DNA of 64,000 nucleotides, taken from assembly GCA_018136815.1 (NCBI GenBank), contig CM030934.1, forward strand, positions 3,177,070 through 3,241,069. The letters run 5' to 3'. The first letter of the stretch is position 1. Each line of letters begins with the position of its first letter. The translations under genes were made by a program, and so were the position numbers. This DNA is from Isochrysis galbana (lineage: Eukaryota > Haptophyta > Isochrysidales > Isochrysidaceae). Positions 63,108-64,000 of this stretch are shown piece after piece. The notes under the pieces were generated by a model. The model was not told the origin of the DNA, did not search any database, and saw only the letters and a list, made by a program, of their open reading frames with translations.

Positions 63108-63399
63108 TTTTTCTTAGCCCTTTGCCTTTGCGACTTTAGATTTTAGCGTCTTTTGTCAGTTGTCAGTATTTGGTTACGTTTTGTTGTGGGGGCGGGGGGG
63201 GGGGGGGGGGGCGGGCTGGGTCCTAATGGGCCCCGGATATGTGCTTGTTGGGTGTACTCTATTGGGAAGTTTCAACGCACTGAAAGAAACTCCTCACAAA
63301 TTCCCTCAACTGCTCTGAGATGGTCCCTTTTTTTGTAGTATAATAAAAAACCCCTGCTCAACCGCCCTGTGATTTGCTCTCCCACAAAGACTGGACGGA

Positions 63400-63690
63400 C
63401 GCCGGAGAAGAGAGAGGGAGAGTGGAGAGTACGGTGGGAGGAAGAAGAGAGAGAAGGAGGAAGGGGGAGCAGATAGGAGAAGAGAAAGAGAGGGAGGGAG
63501 ATGAGGTAAGAGAGAGGGGGGGGGAGGGAGGGAGGGAGAGAGGGAGGGGGGGGCAGAGGTAGGGGAGAGAGGAGGAGGAAGGGGGAGCAGATAGGAGAGG
63601 AGAAAGAGAGGGATATGAGGTGAGAAAGAGAGGGGGGGAGGGAGGGAGAGGGAGGGGGGGGGAGAGGGAGGGAGAGAGAGGAAGGCGGGG
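63400..63690. repeat. GA-rich homopurine tract
   Basis: About 290 bp of GGGAGAGAG-type purine sequence containing two similar halves (AGGAAGGGGGAGCAGATAGG at 63457-63476 and 63579-63598). It ends within 10 bp of the ATG at 63695. Confidence 0.9.
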
Positions 63691-63694
63691 CCCG

Positions 63695-64000
63695 ATGGGC
63701 CTGGTGGACCCTGAGCTTCTCGCTCGCGTGGCTGCCGGCGCGGCATTCGGCCTGGCGGTGTCTCGTTTGGCACAGTACTTGTCCGACCGTCAGCCCACGC
63801 TCTCGACCACCGCCGGTGCCGTCCTCGTCCACGCAAAGGCTCTGCCGCACTCACCAGGAGAAGCGGCGCGAGCGGCCGCAAATGCTTTCACTGCTGCCCC
63901 ACCCATGCAAACGCCGAGCCAAGCAGTCTTGGGGGACTCAAAGAGCGAAATCTTCCCGCTTTCCCTCCCTCCCGCCCCACCAACCCGCAAGCTAGGCCAC
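63695..64000 (+). CDS. Start of an unknown gene, 3' partial
   Basis: ATG at 63695 begins a frame open for 102 codons to the window edge: MGLVDPELLARVAAGAAFGL, AVSRLAQYLSDRQP, later Pro/Ala/Ser-rich. The first 30 residues could form a hydrophobic helix or targeting sequence. Position immediately after a homopurine tract, as for other host genes here, supports it as a real start. No family recognised. Confidence 0.4.
   Translation, partial: MGLVDPELLARVAAGAAFGLAVSRLAQYLSDRQPTLSTTAGAVLVHAKALPHSPGEAARAAANAFTAAPPMQTPSQAVLGDSKSEIFPLSLPPAPPTRKLGH

Overview
This is nuclear DNA from a eukaryotic, plastid-bearing protist. The evidence is: spliced host genes with GT-AG introns (and one GC-AG intron), a nuclear-encoded FtsZ interrupted by four introns, eukaryote-specific genes (ARPC1, HRD1, CSB/ERCC6), non-LTR retrotransposons, very long microsatellites, and the end of a giant modular type I polyketide synthase read from one long exon. 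That combination fits a haptophyte of the Prymnesium/Chrysochromulina kind best, but the species is an inference; another secondary-plastid alga is not excluded.

Layout. 1-12.5 kb: 3' end of a huge AT-less modular PKS, [..ER-KR-ACP][KS-DH-psiKR-ER-KR-ACP][KS-psiKR-cMT-KR0-ACP-TE-tail], containing an almost perfectly duplicated 2.0-kb ER-KR-ACP block at a 4,815-bp period. 12.9-16.4 kb: an AT-rich aspartyl/asparaginyl beta-hydroxylase-like gene broken by a 2,026-bp TA-flanked inverted-repeat element. 17.9-20.4 kb (-): a five-exon membrane protein with PAN/apple and cyclophilin domains. 24.2-25.9 kb (-): FtsZ with a duplicated terminal exon. 30.2-31.7 kb (-): ARPC1. 33.8-36.1 kb: RT-deleted LINE with a 16-bp target duplication. 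37.2-39.5 kb (+): HRD1-type RING E3 ligase. 39.7-42.4 kb (-): another RT-deleted LINE whose endonuclease region is split by a 1,352-bp palindrome-rich inverted-repeat element. 43.9-44.6 kb (-): small three-exon gene with a DPY-30/RIIa-like helix pair. 45.0-46.7 kb: LINE with ORF1 only, nested in a transposon end. 47.9-49.4 kb (+): orphan single-pass membrane protein. 52.1-55.9 kb (-): CSB/ERCC6-like SNF2 ATPase. 58.4-59.1 kb (-): small acidic orphan gene. 60-63 kb: LINE pieces, one with a 5' inversion. 63.7 kb to the edge (+): start of an open frame.

Host genes are compact (introns mostly 56-370 bp) and GC-rich. They sit in a sea of nested mobile DNA: at least two LINE families, a family of elements ending in AGAGGGTGCAAC, GC-rich 250-420-bp dispersed repeats, and homopurine/homopyrimidine tracts up to about 800 bp that often lie directly upstream of start codons. 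No rRNA, tRNA or CRISPR was recognised. The genes do not form one pathway; the PKS is the only biosynthetic locus. All coordinates, phases and splice sites were read by eye, and domain names rest on motif recognition, not database searches.
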